Of a stretch of DNA of 64,000 bases, positions 43,822 through 52,851 are shown piece after piece. Origin of the DNA: Methylorubrum populi (GTDB lineage: Bacteria > Pseudomonadota > Alphaproteobacteria > Rhizobiales > Beijerinckiaceae). Below the pieces are notes generated by a model. The model saw only the letters and a program-made list of their open reading frames with translations, was not told where the DNA came from and made no database searches. How positions within the stretch are numbered: the first letter of the stretch is position 1; each line of letters begins with the position of its first letter. Made by a program: the position numbers and the translations under genes. The DNA lies in contig NZ_AP014809.1 in the NCBI RefSeq assembly GCF_002355515.1, positions 124,001-188,000 of the forward strand, given 5' to 3'.

Positions 43822-44490
43822 TCAGAGCTTGATGCCCGCCGCCGCGAGCGCGCCGTCAATGCGGTCGTCGACCTCGCGCTTCGTCGCGGCCCAGGCCGGG
43901 ACGGTGGCCAGCAAGCGCTGCTGCCATGCGACCAGGTTCGGGAACTCGTTCAGCGGGATCTTCGTGCGCTCGTTCTGGGAGAACGGACCGGCGACGTCGA
44001 AATCGGCCAGCGTCAGCCGGTCGCCGACGATGTAGCTGTGCTTGGCGAGATGCGCGTCCAGCACGGCGGCCGCCGCCCGGAGCTTGTCGGCCGCCAGCTT
44101 GACGATGGTCTCGTCGGCAGGCTGGCCCATGAAGCGTTTGGCGAGCACCTCATCGAAGGTGAGCGTCGCGAAGACCCGCCACTGCTCGCCCGACCAGAAC
44201 ATCCACTGCAGGATCTCGAACCGCTCCTGCGTCGTCCGGCCCGCCAAGTCGCTACCCGCTTTCTCGGCGAGATACAGGTTGATCGCCGCGGACTCGTAGA
44301 GGACGAATTCGCCGTCCACCATCACGGGCGACAGCCCGTGCGGGTTCATCTCCAGGAACTCGGGCGTGTGGCTCTCGCCCTTGAAGAGATCGATGTCCAC
44401 GACCTCGATGGCGACGCCCATCGCGGCCGCCGCTGCCGTCACGCGACGCCTGCTGCCCGAACCCGGGTCGCCGTAGATCTTGATAGCCAT
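43822..44490 (-). CDS. glutathione S-transferase
   Basis: 222 residues. Thioredoxin-like N domain with IKIYGDPGSGSRRRVTAAAA and the cis-Pro segment NPHGLSPVMVDGEFVLYESA (Glu-Ser glutathione site), then an all-helical C domain with NDER-free RLTLADFDVAGPFS. Probably detoxification of electrophiles. AAGGAG stands at correct spacing before ATG 44490. The peroxiredoxin gene is 38 bases upstream on the same strand. Confidence 0.9.
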   Translation of the reverse strand: MAIKIYGDPGSGSRRRVTAAAAAMGVAIEVVDIDLFKGESHTPEFLEMNPHGLSPVMVDGEFVLYESAAINLYLAEKAGSDLAGRTTQERFEILQWMFWSGEQWRVFATLTFDEVLAKRFMGQPADETIVKLAADKLRAAAAVLDAHLAKHSYIVGDRLTLADFDVAGPFSQNERTKIPLNEFPNLVAWQQRLLATVPAWAATKREVDDRIDGALAAAGIKL

Positions 44491-44528
44491 TGCGAAACAC
44501 TCCTTCTCTTGGGTGATGGTGTGGGTGG

Positions 44529-45116
44529 TCAGGCAGGGACGCCGGCGCACAGGCGGTCGAGCACCGGCAGAAGCTCCGACGGGTCGGGACGCTGCGTGTA
44601 ATCGGGGTTGACCTCGGCGTATGCGATCACGCCGTCCGTCCCGATCACGTAGCGAGCCGGCATCGGCAGGACCCAGGCCGGATCGTCGTTGATCCTGGCG
44701 AGGTCGTTGCCGAACTGGCGGTAGACCTCGATCAGGTCGTCCGGCAGCGCGAAGCGCAGGCCGAACCGGGCGGCGACGGCCGTGCCGGGGTCGCTCAGGA
44801 TCGGGAAGCCGAGCTTGTTGTCGCGCTGCGCCTTGCGGCTGTTCGCCTGCGTCTGAGGAGAGATCGCGACGAGGCTCGCGCCGCGCGCCTCGATCTCCGG
44901 CCGAACCTCCTCCAGCGCCTGGAGGTCATAGTTGCAGTAGGGGCACCAGACCCCGCGATAGAAGGTTGCGACCAGCGGCCCCCGCTGGAGCAGCGTTCGC
45001 GAGCTGACGCTGTTGCCGTCCGCATCCCTGAGCGTGAACTCGGGCGCTGTGTCGCCGGCCTTAAGCGCGTCGCTCACCCGGTCGCCGTCGATCAGCGCCT
45101 GGGTCGCGCGCCGCAT
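44529..45116 (-). CDS. peroxiredoxin-like (AhpC/TSA) protein, 5' part cut by a stop codon
   Basis: 195-residue open frame. Thioredoxin-fold AhpC/TSA domain with RGVWCPYCNYDL (CxxC), PVLDRLC end and PILSDPGTAVAARFGLRFAL. In the same frame upstream, ATG 45204-45206 begins a 26-codon reading MRLQDKLDAMREAFESGRFP then LVPTSD and TAG at 45126-45128. That upstream ATG has GGGAGAA at good spacing, while the ATG at 45116 has none. So the native start is probably 45206 and the gene has an amber mutation, or the product restarts internally. See finding. Confidence 0.8.
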   Translation of the reverse strand: MRRATQALIDGDRVSDALKAGDTAPEFTLRDADGNSVSSRTLLQRGPLVATFYRGVWCPYCNYDLQALEEVRPEIEARGASLVAISPQTQANSRKAQRDNKLGFPILSDPGTAVAARFGLRFALPDDLIEVYRQFGNDLARINDDPAWVLPMPARYVIGTDGVIAYAEVNPDYTQRPDPSELLPVLDRLCAGVPA

Positions 45117-45206
45117 TGTGTCGAGCTAGTCACTGGTCGGCACCAGCGGAAAGCGTCCGCTCTCGAAAGCCTCGCGCATGGCGTCGAGCTTGTCCTGAAG
45201 CCTCAT
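45117..45206 (-). pseudogene. 5' portion of the peroxiredoxin gene before the amber codon
   Basis: Codons ATG 45206 to TAG 45126, in frame with the open frame at 45116. Encodes the family's normal N terminus (MRLQDKLDAMREAF). Listed separately so the interrupted start is not lost. Confidence 0.75.
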
Positions 45207-45310
45207 CGCCGTTCTCCCTGACGCCGTGGCGGCGCCGTGAGCCGGAAGATGGGCTATCCGTACAAATCCGTGTATTCACTCGTTACGAACAACATCTATC
45301 CGGATGCCGG

Positions 45311-46204
45311 ATGAGTGACCGCTGGCAGGAAATGGCCGTGTTTGTCCGCGTGGCGGAGACCGGCAGCCTTTCGCGGGCGGGACGCGAACTGATGCTTTCG
45401 CAGCCCTCCGTGTCGCGCATCGTCGGTGCGCTGGAGGCGCGGCTGGGCACGACGCTGCTGCTGCGCACCACGCGCAGCATCTCGCTGACGGAAGCCGGCA
45501 GCCTGTACCTGGAGCGCGCGAGATCCCTCCTCGCGGAGGTCGAGGAGGCCGAGCAGGCGGCCCGGGGGGTGGACTCACTGCAGGGCATCATCCGCCTCGC
45601 GTTGCCGGTGCTCTACGGCTCGCGGGCGGTCATTCCCGCGCTCTCGACGTTCCTGGCCCGGCATCCCGACCTCCGGGTCGAGATCACCATGAGCGATGCG
45701 CGCCAGAACCTGATCACGGACGGGGTCGACGTCGCCATCCGCCTGGGCGTCGGGCCGCTGGCGGACTCCACCTTCGGGGCCCGCAGGCTCGCCGTGGTCG
45801 AGCGACTGGTCGTTGCGGCGCCCGCCTACCTCTCGGCCCATGGCACGCCCACCAACCCGGGCGAGCTCGCCCAGTACGATTGCATCGTCCAGCACGGCCT
45901 GTTCGGTCGCGAGAGCTGGCGCTTCACGCACAACCAGACCGTCACCTCCGTCGATGTGCCCGCGAAGCTCTGGATCAACTCGGCGTCCGGGATCCTGGCC
46001 GCCGCGGTGGCAGGGATGGGCATCGCGCTGGCGACCCGCGTCATGGCCGGGGAGGAATTTCGGACCGGCCAGTTGGCCCAGGTGCTCGAAGCCTACCGAC
46101 TCGATCCGGCCCAGGTCTATGCGATCTTCCCGGCAGGTCCGAGGCCATCGGCGAAGGTCCGGGCTATCGTGGAGCACCTTGGAGCATCGCTTACCCCGGG
46201 CTGA
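45311..46204 (+). CDS. LysR-family transcriptional regulator
   Basis: 297 residues. HTH with MAVFVRVAETGSLSRAGREL, QPSVSRIVGALEARLG and LLRTTRSISLTEAG; effector domain of CrgA type (IRLALPVLYGSRAVIPALST, DGVDVAIRLGVG). The long open frame upstream is not LTTR. Divergent from the peroxiredoxin, which it may control. Start ATG 45311. Confidence 0.9.
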   Translation: MSDRWQEMAVFVRVAETGSLSRAGRELMLSQPSVSRIVGALEARLGTTLLLRTTRSISLTEAGSLYLERARSLLAEVEEAEQAARGVDSLQGIIRLALPVLYGSRAVIPALSTFLARHPDLRVEITMSDARQNLITDGVDVAIRLGVGPLADSTFGARRLAVVERLVVAAPAYLSAHGTPTNPGELAQYDCIVQHGLFGRESWRFTHNQTVTSVDVPAKLWINSASGILAAAVAGMGIALATRVMAGEEFRTGQLAQVLEAYRLDPAQVYAIFPAGPRPSAKVRAIVEHLGASLTPG

Positions 46205-46294
46205 TCGGCGCCGTGGCCTGGCATCCGAGGAGAGCGACCGGTCGCGCGATGCGTCACAGCGAACAGACACGCACCCATCGGTTTGCCCTGAAAC

Positions 46295-46306
46295 ATAACA
46301 CGTTAT
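46295..46306. promoter_or_regulatory. MarR-type dyad upstream of the MarR-GNAT gene
   Basis: ATAAC (46295-46299), AC, GTTAT (46302-46306) is a perfect dyad 24 bases before the ATG at 46330. It shares the arm-AC-arm design of the other MarR palindrome at 39891-39908. Candidate autoregulatory operator. Confidence 0.5.
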
Positions 46307-46329
46307 ATATCGGCCTTATGGAGGTCGAC

Positions 46330-47301
46330 ATGGTCGCTGACATTCTCGACGATCTCGGGCCGCTGTTCCTTGGCAGCCGTCTGAAACGGCTGGCCGACCG
46401 TTTCCAGGCCGACGCCGCCAGGGTCCTGCGCGACGAGGGGCTCGGCATCCAGCCCGCGCAGTTCCCGCTGCTCGCCGCCCTCGACCGCTACGGTCCCTTG
46501 GGCGTCAACGATGCCGCCGCCGCGCTCGGCGTCAGCCAGCCGGCGGTCACCAGGACGGCCGCGAGCCTCGTCGAGCTTGGCCTGGTCGAGGGGACGCGGT
46601 CGGGCGCGGACCTGCGCCAGAAGGCGCTGTCGCTCAGCCCGGGCGGACGGGACCTGATGGCGCGCGCAAAGGCCGGCCTCTGGCCGCGGGTCCACGCAGC
46701 CGCGACGGACCTGTGCGCCGGCCTGTCCGGCCCCTTGCTGGACCAACTCGCCGCGCTGGAGCGCAGGCTCGACGACGTTCCCTTCGAAAGTCGGGTCCGG
46801 CACTCCAAGGGATCGGACCAGGCACGTTCGGGCCTCGCGATCCGCGAGTACACGGACGAGTTGGCGGGGTGCTTCCGTGACATCAACGCGGAGTGGATCG
46901 AGGCAATGTTCTCGATGGAGGAGAACGACCGCCGGATCCTGTCCGACCCGCGTGGCCAGATCCTCGACCATGGCGGGATCATCCTGTTCGTGGAGGCGGA
47001 AGACCTCGGCATCGTCGGCACCTGCGCGCTGATGAGGGTAGACGAAGGCTGCTTCGAGCTCACCAAGATGGCCGTGTCCGAGCGGGCCCGTGGGCGCAAG
47101 GCGGGCGAGCACCTCCTGCGGGCGGTCCTCGACCGCGCGGTGGCCATGGGGATCGGGACGCTCTACCTGCTGACCAACACCAAGTGCGCGGCCGCCGTGC
47201 ACCTGTACGGGAAGGTCGGGTTCAGACACGACGCGGAGGTCATGGACCGGTTCGGCCGGCGCTATGCCCGCTGCAACGTGGCCATGCGCTATCCCTTGTG
47301 A
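46330..47301 (+). CDS. MarR-type regulator fused to GNAT acetyltransferase
   Basis: 323-residue bifunctional protein. N-terminal MarR domain (about 1-145; LLAALDRYGPLGVNDAAAAL, GVSQPAVTRTAASLVELGLV, RTRSG-type wing TRSGADLRQKALSLSPGGRD) and a C-terminal GNAT domain (about 165-320) with SERARGRKAGEHLLRAVLDR (acetyl-CoA loop), then TLYLLTNTKCAAAVHLYGKV and GFRHDAEVMD. Start ATG 46330 has GGAGG five bases upstream. Acetyl-CoA or a substrate acetylation state may feed its regulation; the fusion is a known architecture in bacteria. Confidence 0.9.
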   Translation: MVADILDDLGPLFLGSRLKRLADRFQADAARVLRDEGLGIQPAQFPLLAALDRYGPLGVNDAAAALGVSQPAVTRTAASLVELGLVEGTRSGADLRQKALSLSPGGRDLMARAKAGLWPRVHAAATDLCAGLSGPLLDQLAALERRLDDVPFESRVRHSKGSDQARSGLAIREYTDELAGCFRDINAEWIEAMFSMEENDRRILSDPRGQILDHGGIILFVEAEDLGIVGTCALMRVDEGCFELTKMAVSERARGRKAGEHLLRAVLDRAVAMGIGTLYLLTNTKCAAAVHLYGKVGFRHDAEVMDRFGRRYARCNVAMRYPL

Positions 47302-47624
47302 GATCGTCCGCCCGAGCAGCGCCGGATGCCGAACGAGCAGGTCATCGACTGCCGCGACATGCGCGCCTACGAGGCACTCACGCGCAGTCTGTTCGCCGAG
47401 AACGAACTCGTCGACTACTATCGCACCGACGTCGCCCTGGACCGCGTGAAGGTCGATACGGCGCCCGTCGTCGGCTGGCCCGCCGGCGGAGCAGTGCCTC
47501 GTCATGGAGGTCGCAATGACGGCAGGCTTGGGGACGTAGGCGGGGAACCGGCCGTACATGCTCGAACTTCCACATCATCCGCCCGTCACGGCGGCGTGGA
47601 TGGTGGGAACGCGTAGTCCGACCG
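47302..47624. other. intergenic region with a short coding-like fragment
   Basis: A frame from ATG 47326 begins with about 50 coding-like residues (MPNEQVIDCRDMRAYEALTR, SLFAENELVDYYRTDVALDR) and then turns into low-complexity text. It may be a 5' fragment of an unrecognised gene. No domain can be named. Confidence 0.35.
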
Positions 47625-48545
47625 GTGGCCGACGAGACCGAGCAGTTCAGTGCGACGCAGCGGGAGGCCGGCGACGGAGCGCCCGGAGCGATCGCGGCCT
47701 TTCCCTACGACCGGATGACCGTGGAGCGCTTTCGGGCGGCGTTCCCTCGTGCGCGCTGGCGCGAGGACCTGGGCGCTTGGTTCGTGCCCGGCGCCACGGC
47801 GGCGCGGCGCCTCAACGCCTGGTCAAGCCGCGAGTGGACGGGCGTCCTGGCCCATGCCGACGATCGCGGCCGGGATGCCTTTGTCTTCGAGCCGCTCGTG
47901 AGCCGCTACCTGGAGGTCGCGGACGACCTGGTGGTTCGGACGCCGTATTCGCGTGCCGTGGTCGCCGAACTACGGCAGGTGCCTTGGGCGCGCTGGGACC
48001 CGGCCTCGAAGGCGTGGCGCGTGCCCTTCCGGTCACTGGAGGAGTTGCGCCGCCGCTGGCCGGCTATCGAGGACGCTGCCCGCCGGGCCGAACCCGAGGA
48101 GCGTCGGAAGCGCGAGGCCAGCCGCAGGGCTGCCCCCGAGCACGCGGACAGGCTGGCAGAGGCCGCCGAACGTCGGCGCAACCGCTACCCCGTGCCCGAG
48201 GACGCGCTGCCGCCGCTGGGGCGCGTGCTGCAGACCCATGCAGGATGCGTGGTGTTCGAGGTAGTCACCGGCGAGGTCGTCGAGCCTGAGGTCGCGGCCC
48301 GCTTCTACCCGGGCGTTGCGGCTGGGGCCGGCACGCTGGTCGGGGCGATTCGGCGCAGGCCTACGCACGACGAGTTGGTCCGGGCTTGGCCCGCGCGGGA
48401 GGAAGCAGGCCCGGCAGAGACCGAGCGCGGCTGGTGGCAGCCGACCATCAAGGTCCTGCGCGAGGAACGGCGCAGGGCAGCGTCCACGGAGCGGGCACGT
48501 GCTACACGTCGGAGCGCTCAACGTGGATCGCACGCGGTAACATAA
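47625..48545 (+). CDS. HARP-like repeat protein of unknown function
   Basis: 306 residues from GTG 47625. Two tandem segments, around residues 25-75 (FPYDRMTVERFRAAFPRARW, EDLGAWFVPG) and 100-140 (TPYSRAVVAELRQVPWARWD then PASKAWRVPF), match the short RW..... DP..KAWRVP pattern of HARP domains of annealing helicases and phage proteins. A charged coiled-coil (PEERRKREASRRAAPEHADR) and a C-terminal part follow. Function unknown; nucleic-acid annealing would be inference. Confidence 0.6.
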   Translation: MADETEQFSATQREAGDGAPGAIAAFPYDRMTVERFRAAFPRARWREDLGAWFVPGATAARRLNAWSSREWTGVLAHADDRGRDAFVFEPLVSRYLEVADDLVVRTPYSRAVVAELRQVPWARWDPASKAWRVPFRSLEELRRRWPAIEDAARRAEPEERRKREASRRAAPEHADRLAEAAERRRNRYPVPEDALPPLGRVLQTHAGCVVFEVVTGEVVEPEVAARFYPGVAAGAGTLVGAIRRRPTHDELVRAWPAREEAGPAETERGWWQPTIKVLREERRRAASTERARATRRSAQRGSHAVT

Positions 48546-48625
48546 CGCGTGTAGGTAGAGGGTCAGTTGGTACGCGACACCGAGGCGCTGCGCTGCCGCG
48601 GCTGAAGTCGCCAGGCCGCTCGCCC
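48546..48625. other. short convergent intergenic region
   Basis: About 80 bases between the HARP-like gene and the amine oxidase gene, which converge here. No terminator hairpin with a T-run was seen. Confidence 0.4.
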
Positions 48626-49900
48626 TTACGCGGCGGCGAGCGGGTCTCGTCCCCCGAAGGGATGCCGGTCCCGAAGCGCGGCCAGGGCCTCGTCGGCTGC
48701 CCGTTCGCCGCTGTCGAGGGCCCCGTGCGCGGTCGTGAAGTCGAAGGGGTGCGTCGCCTCGCCCGCGAAGAAGAGCCGGTCCTCGAACGGTTGCGCCAGG
48801 CGTGCGCGCGCCTGAGATTGGCTTGGCAGGGCACAGCTATACGCGCCGCCGATGGATGCCATCCGGCTCCACGACGTCGCCGCGAGCGGACGGACGGCCG
48901 AGGCCACCTCGCTCCCGAACAGGGCAACCAACTGAGCGGACACGTATGCGAAGCCGGCGGCCGGGCCCTCCTCCTCCAGGATGCGAGCTCCGTCGCCACC
49001 GAGGAACGCCTCGATGATCGGCCAGCCGTTGGGCCGGATCGAGTAGGAGGCAGACCTCGGGTCGCGCAGGTTGCCGTAGGCGTGCGTGTTCGGCTCGAAC
49101 GCGGCATCGCGCCCGATGACCAAGAAGACCTTCTCGTTGCGCCCGAGCGGCAGCGCCGCGGCCGCCTCGCGCCAGGGTTCGGTCCCGGAAGGTAGGCGGA
49201 TCGCGTCGCCGGCCAGGACAGCGGTCGAGACCGTGAGGATGGCGGCCCCGGCGCGGACGGTGCCGGCCCGCGTCGAGACCGCGACGCCATCCGCCGTCAG
49301 GTCGATCCGATCGACGGGGGTGGCCAAGCGCAGTGACGTCGAGGTTGGCAGACTGGCGGCGACCAGGGTGCCGTAGCCGAGAGGCACGTTCCAGTTCCGA
49401 TTGGTCGAGGCCGTGTCGTAGGCCATGTAGTCGGTGGCGGAAATTTCCTCGGGCGCGACCCCGCTCATGAAGCCGGCGAAGGCGCGCACGTAGTCATTCC
49501 AGGCGCCGCCGGGCTCAAGGGCATCACTGGCCCGGTCGCTGCCCGCTGCGACGACGCGAAGCCGCTCCTCCCAGTCGCCGAACGCCCTCTGCGCCGCCTC
49601 CTGCTCGTCCTCGTCCTTGACGATGCCGGGGTGCGCCTTGGTCCAAGGAGGGTCACTGCGGTCGACCGTGAACCCTGACGCCTCGGCAATGGCAACCCAA
49701 GCGTTGCGGTCGCCCGAGTGGAGCCATTCGCAGCCGAGGTCGAGTGGATACCCAGCGAGATCCTGCGTTAATGCGCGCCCTCCGAGGCGCGACGACGCCT
49801 CAAGCAGCAGCGCCGCCCTGTTGTGCGCCGCCAGCCGCCGTGCAGCGCCTATGCCAGCGGCGCCTCCGCCTACGATGATGACGTCGAACTCGTTGCCCAT
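48626..49900 (-). CDS. flavin-containing amine oxidase
   Basis: 424 residues when started at MGNEFDVIIVGGGAAGIGAA. FAD-binding Rossmann GGGAAGIGAARRL near the N terminus, ALLLEASSRLGGRALT, the GYPLDLGCEWLH substrate region, and the C-terminal FAD motif LFFAGEATHPFDFTTAHGAL. Oxidises primary or secondary amines; substrate unknown. The long 5' extension of the open frame overlaps the ICMT remnant and is not needed. Confidence 0.88.
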   Translation of the reverse strand: MGNEFDVIIVGGGAAGIGAARRLAAHNRAALLLEASSRLGGRALTQDLAGYPLDLGCEWLHSGDRNAWVAIAEASGFTVDRSDPPWTKAHPGIVKDEDEQEAAQRAFGDWEERLRVVAAGSDRASDALEPGGAWNDYVRAFAGFMSGVAPEEISATDYMAYDTASTNRNWNVPLGYGTLVAASLPTSTSLRLATPVDRIDLTADGVAVSTRAGTVRAGAAILTVSTAVLAGDAIRLPSGTEPWREAAAALPLGRNEKVFLVIGRDAAFEPNTHAYGNLRDPRSASYSIRPNGWPIIEAFLGGDGARILEEEGPAAGFAYVSAQLVALFGSEVASAVRPLAATSWSRMASIGGAYSCALPSQSQARARLAQPFEDRLFFAGEATHPFDFTTAHGALDSGERAADEALAALRDRHPFGGRDPLAAA

Positions 49901-49947
49901 GCGGTGAAGGTGAGATCGGGCATCGAGCGGGACAAGCGCCGTGGCCC

Positions 49948-50229
49948 TCAAGACTGGGGCACCAGCGGAGCCGGCTGAAGCGGCCGGTCGTTGTCGACAC
50001 CGGCCCATACGCCTGCGTGCGCCACCTGATGTACGGCTTCGCCCTTCTGATGCTGGCGGGGACGCCGCTCCTCCCCGGCTCGCTCTGGGGCTTGACATGG
50101 CTCACCGTGATGGTTTCGCCGCTCGTCGCCCGCACCCTCTCAGAGGAGGCGGCCCTGCGGAAGGCTCTCGCCGGCTACGAGGACTACACCCGCAGGGTGC
50201 GCCGCCGGTTGGTCCCCGGGATCTGGTAG
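49948..50229 (+). pseudogene. 5'-truncated isoprenylcysteine carboxylmethyltransferase-family protein
   Basis: The C-terminal end of the family is intact: LKRPVVVDTGPYACVRHLMY (about codons 10-30), two hydrophobic segments and LAGYEDYTRRVRRRLVPGIW before the stop. Upstream of the K-R-P-V-V-V the text is not family-like and no start is in frame. It is a leftover of a membrane methyltransferase after 5' deletion. Confidence 0.75.
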
Positions 50230-50353
50230 CGACGGAGTTGGACGCTCCTCGTCGGTGCCGCGGCGACGACGGCTCATGACGGAGCCCGCCGGTCGGTGTA
50301 ACTGAGCCCTTCCCACCCTCCGCCCGACGACACCATTGACTAAAGGACCGACC

Positions 50354-52762
50354 GTGGCCGACGCCCAGGCTCACCTGTTTCGGGAAAGCCTGCTCGCCGG
50401 CGGCGCCTGCGGCCGGCTCGTCGCGGCACGGGACTGGTCCTGCACCTCGCTCGGCCCCGTCGAGGCTTGGTCCCAGAGCCTCCGGACCATGACCGCGATG
50501 CTGCTCCGCTCGCCGGTGCCCATGGTGATGCTCTGGGGCGAGGACGGCGTCATGCTCTACAACGACGCCTACTCCGTCTTCGCGGGCGGGCGGCACCCCG
50601 AGTTGCTGGGCTCCAGGGTGCGGGAGGGCTGGCCCGAGGTCGCCGACTTCAACGACAACGTCGTGCGGGTCGGCCTGGCCGGGGGGACGCTCTCGTACAA
50701 GGACAAGGAGCTCACGCTCTTCCGATACGGTCGTCCCGAGCAGGTCTGGATGGACCTCGACTACTCGCCGGTAATCGACGAGAGCGGCCGACCGGCGGGC
50801 GTGCTCTGCGTCCTGGCGGAGACGACAGAGCGGGTCGCGGGCGAGCGCGGGCTGAAGGAGAGCGAGGCGCGCTTCCGGCTCATGGCTGACGCCGTCCCGC
50901 AGATCGTCTGGATCACCGACGCCGAGGGCCGCAACGAGTTCTTCAACCGGCACTGGTCGGACTACACCGGCGCTTCCTACGAGCCGACCACCGCCACGGA
51001 GGTCGCCGCCACCCACGTGCATCCGGATGACGCCGAGGCCACCATGGCCGCGTTCGACGCGGCCCGGCGGTCGGGCGGCACCTTCCTCGTCGAGCACCGC
51101 ATCCGCGCGGCATCGGGGGCCTACCGCTGGTTCCTCGTTCGCGCCGAGCCCTACCGCGACCCGGCGTCCGGCGAGGTCGTGCGTTGGTTCGGGGCCTCGG
51201 TCGACATCCACGACCGCAAGCTGGCGGAGGAGGCCCTGCGGGCGCTCAACGCCGACCTCGAACGGCAGGTTGTCGAGCGCTCGCGCGAGCGCGGCCTCGT
51301 CTGGCAGCACAGCCTCGACATGCTGTCCGTCATCGACATGGGCACGGCCACCTTCGACGCGGTCAACCCGGCTTGGTCGGCGGCGCTCAGCTGGTCGGCG
51401 GGCGAGATCGAGGGCCGCTCCTACGCCGACTTCGTGCATCCGGACGATGCCGGGGCGAGCGCCGCGGCGTTCGCCCAGGTGCGGCAGGGCAACCCCGTGA
51501 TGCGCTTCGAGAACCGCTACCGCGCGCGTGACGGCGGCTGGCGCTGGCTCTCATGGGCGGCCGTGCCGGACGGCGGCAAGCTCTACTCGATCACCCGCGA
51601 CGTCACCGAGGAGAAGGCGCGCCGGGCCGAGCTGGAGGCCGCCCAGGAGGCGCTGCGCCAGAGCCAGAAGATGGAGGCGATGGGCCAGCTCACCGGCGGT
51701 GTCGCCCACGACTTCAACAACCTGCTCACCCCCATCGTCGGCTCGCTCGACATGCTGCAGCGCCGGGGCCTGGGCGGCGAGCGCGAGCAGCGCCTGATCG
51801 CGGGGGCTATGCAATCGGCCGAGCGCGCCAAGACGCTGGTGCAGCGCCTCCTCGCCTTCGCGCGGCGGCAGCCGCTGCAATCGGTCCCGGTCGACGTCGC
51901 TAGGCTAGTGTCGGGCATGGGCGACCTCGTGTCGAGCACGACCGGCCCGCAGATCAAGGTCGTGGTCGAGGCGAGCGAGGCGCTGTCGCCCGCGCTGGCC
52001 GACCCGAACCAGCTGGAGATGGCGCTCTTGAACCTGAGCGTGAACGCCCGGGACGCGATGCCCGAGGGCGGCACGCTTCGGATCTCGGCCAGCGCCGAGA
52101 CGGTCGGGGCCCGTCACCGCTCGAAGCTGCGGCCGGGCGACTACATTTGCCTTTCAGTCGCCGATACCGGCGCCGGCATGGACGCGGCGACGCTGGCGCG
52201 AGCGGTCGAGCCTTTCTTCTCGACCAAGGGCGTCGGTAAGGGCACCGGTCTCGGTCTCTCGATGGTGCACGGCCTCGCTTCCCAGCTTGGGGGCGCGCTG
52301 ACCATCCGGAGCAAGCCGGGGCTTGGCACCAACGTCGAGCTCTGGCTGCCCCGTACCGCCCTGGCGCCGGAGGCCGCGCAGGTGGCGGCCGAGTCCGCCG
52401 AGGCGCCGCGAACGCGCGGGACGGCGCTGCTGGTCGACGACGAGGAGCTCGTGCGCATGAGCACGGCGGACATGCTGGGCGAGCTCGGCTACGCGGTCAT
52501 CGAGGCGGCATCGGGCGAGGAGGCGATGCGGTTGGTCGACGGCGGGCGACGCTTCGACCTGCTGGTGACCGACCACCTCATGCCCGGCATCACCGGCACC
52601 GACCTGGCGCGGGCGGTCCGGAGCGACCGCCCCGGCGTGCCCGTGCTCTTGGTCTCCGGTTACGCGGAGAGCGACGGGGTCGAGCCCGACCTGCCGCGGC
52701 TGACCAAGCCGTTCCGCAAGGACGAGCTCGCCGCGAGCCTCGCCCGGCTGGCGAACACCTGA
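50354..52762 (+). CDS. PAS-containing hybrid sensor histidine kinase with receiver
   Basis: About 802 residues, soluble. Several PAS domains (N region 15-160 with [20 protein letters not shown]; about 165-300 with [14 protein letters not shown]; about 310-420 with [13 protein letters not shown]) precede a HisKA core with [10 protein letters not shown] (His452), ATPase boxes [24 protein letters not shown] and [11 protein letters not shown], then a receiver domain (about 680-800; [10 protein letters not shown], acceptor Asp740 in [20 protein letters not shown]). Start GTG 50354 has AAGGA. The bacteriophytochrome gene follows 89 bases later. Confidence 0.92.
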   Translation: MADAQAHLFRESLLAGGACGRLVAARDWSCTSLGPVEAWSQSLRTMTAMLLRSPVPMVMLWGEDGVMLYNDAYSVFAGGRHPELLGSRVREGWPEVADFNDNVVRVGLAGGTLSYKDKELTLFRYGRPEQVWMDLDYSPVIDESGRPAGVLCVLAETTERVAGERGLKESEARFRLMADAVPQIVWITDAEGRNEFFNRHWSDYTGASYEPTTATEVAATHVHPDDAEATMAAFDAARRSGGTFLVEHRIRAASGAYRWFLVRAEPYRDPASGEVVRWFGASVDIHDRKLAEEALRALNADLERQVVERSRERGLVWQHSLDMLSVIDMGTATFDAVNPAWSAALSWSAGEIEGRSYADFVHPDDAGASAAAFAQVRQGNPVMRFENRYRARDGGWRWLSWAAVPDGGKLYSITRDVTEEKARRAELEAAQEALRQSQKMEAMGQLTGGVAHDFNNLLTPIVGSLDMLQRRGLGGEREQRLIAGAMQSAERAKTLVQRLLAFARRQPLQSVPVDVARLVSGMGDLVSSTTGPQIKVVVEASEALSPALADPNQLEMALLNLSVNARDAMPEGGTLRISASAETVGARHRSKLRPGDYICLSVADTGAGMDAATLARAVEPFFSTKGVGKGTGLGLSMVHGLASQLGGALTIRSKPGLGTNVELWLPRTALAPEAAQVAAESAEAPRTRGTALLVDDEELVRMSTADMLGELGYAVIEAASGEEAMRLVDGGRRFDLLVTDHLMPGITGTDLARAVRSDRPGVPVLLVSGYAESDGVEPDLPRLTKPFRKDELAASLARLANT

Positions 52763-52851
52763 CCGAGCAGGACCGACGTTGTTCTCGATCTGGGGCCGAA
52801 GTCGGCTCGCTGGCCTTTCACGGACGCGTGTGCGACCCTGGCAGCCTTCCC

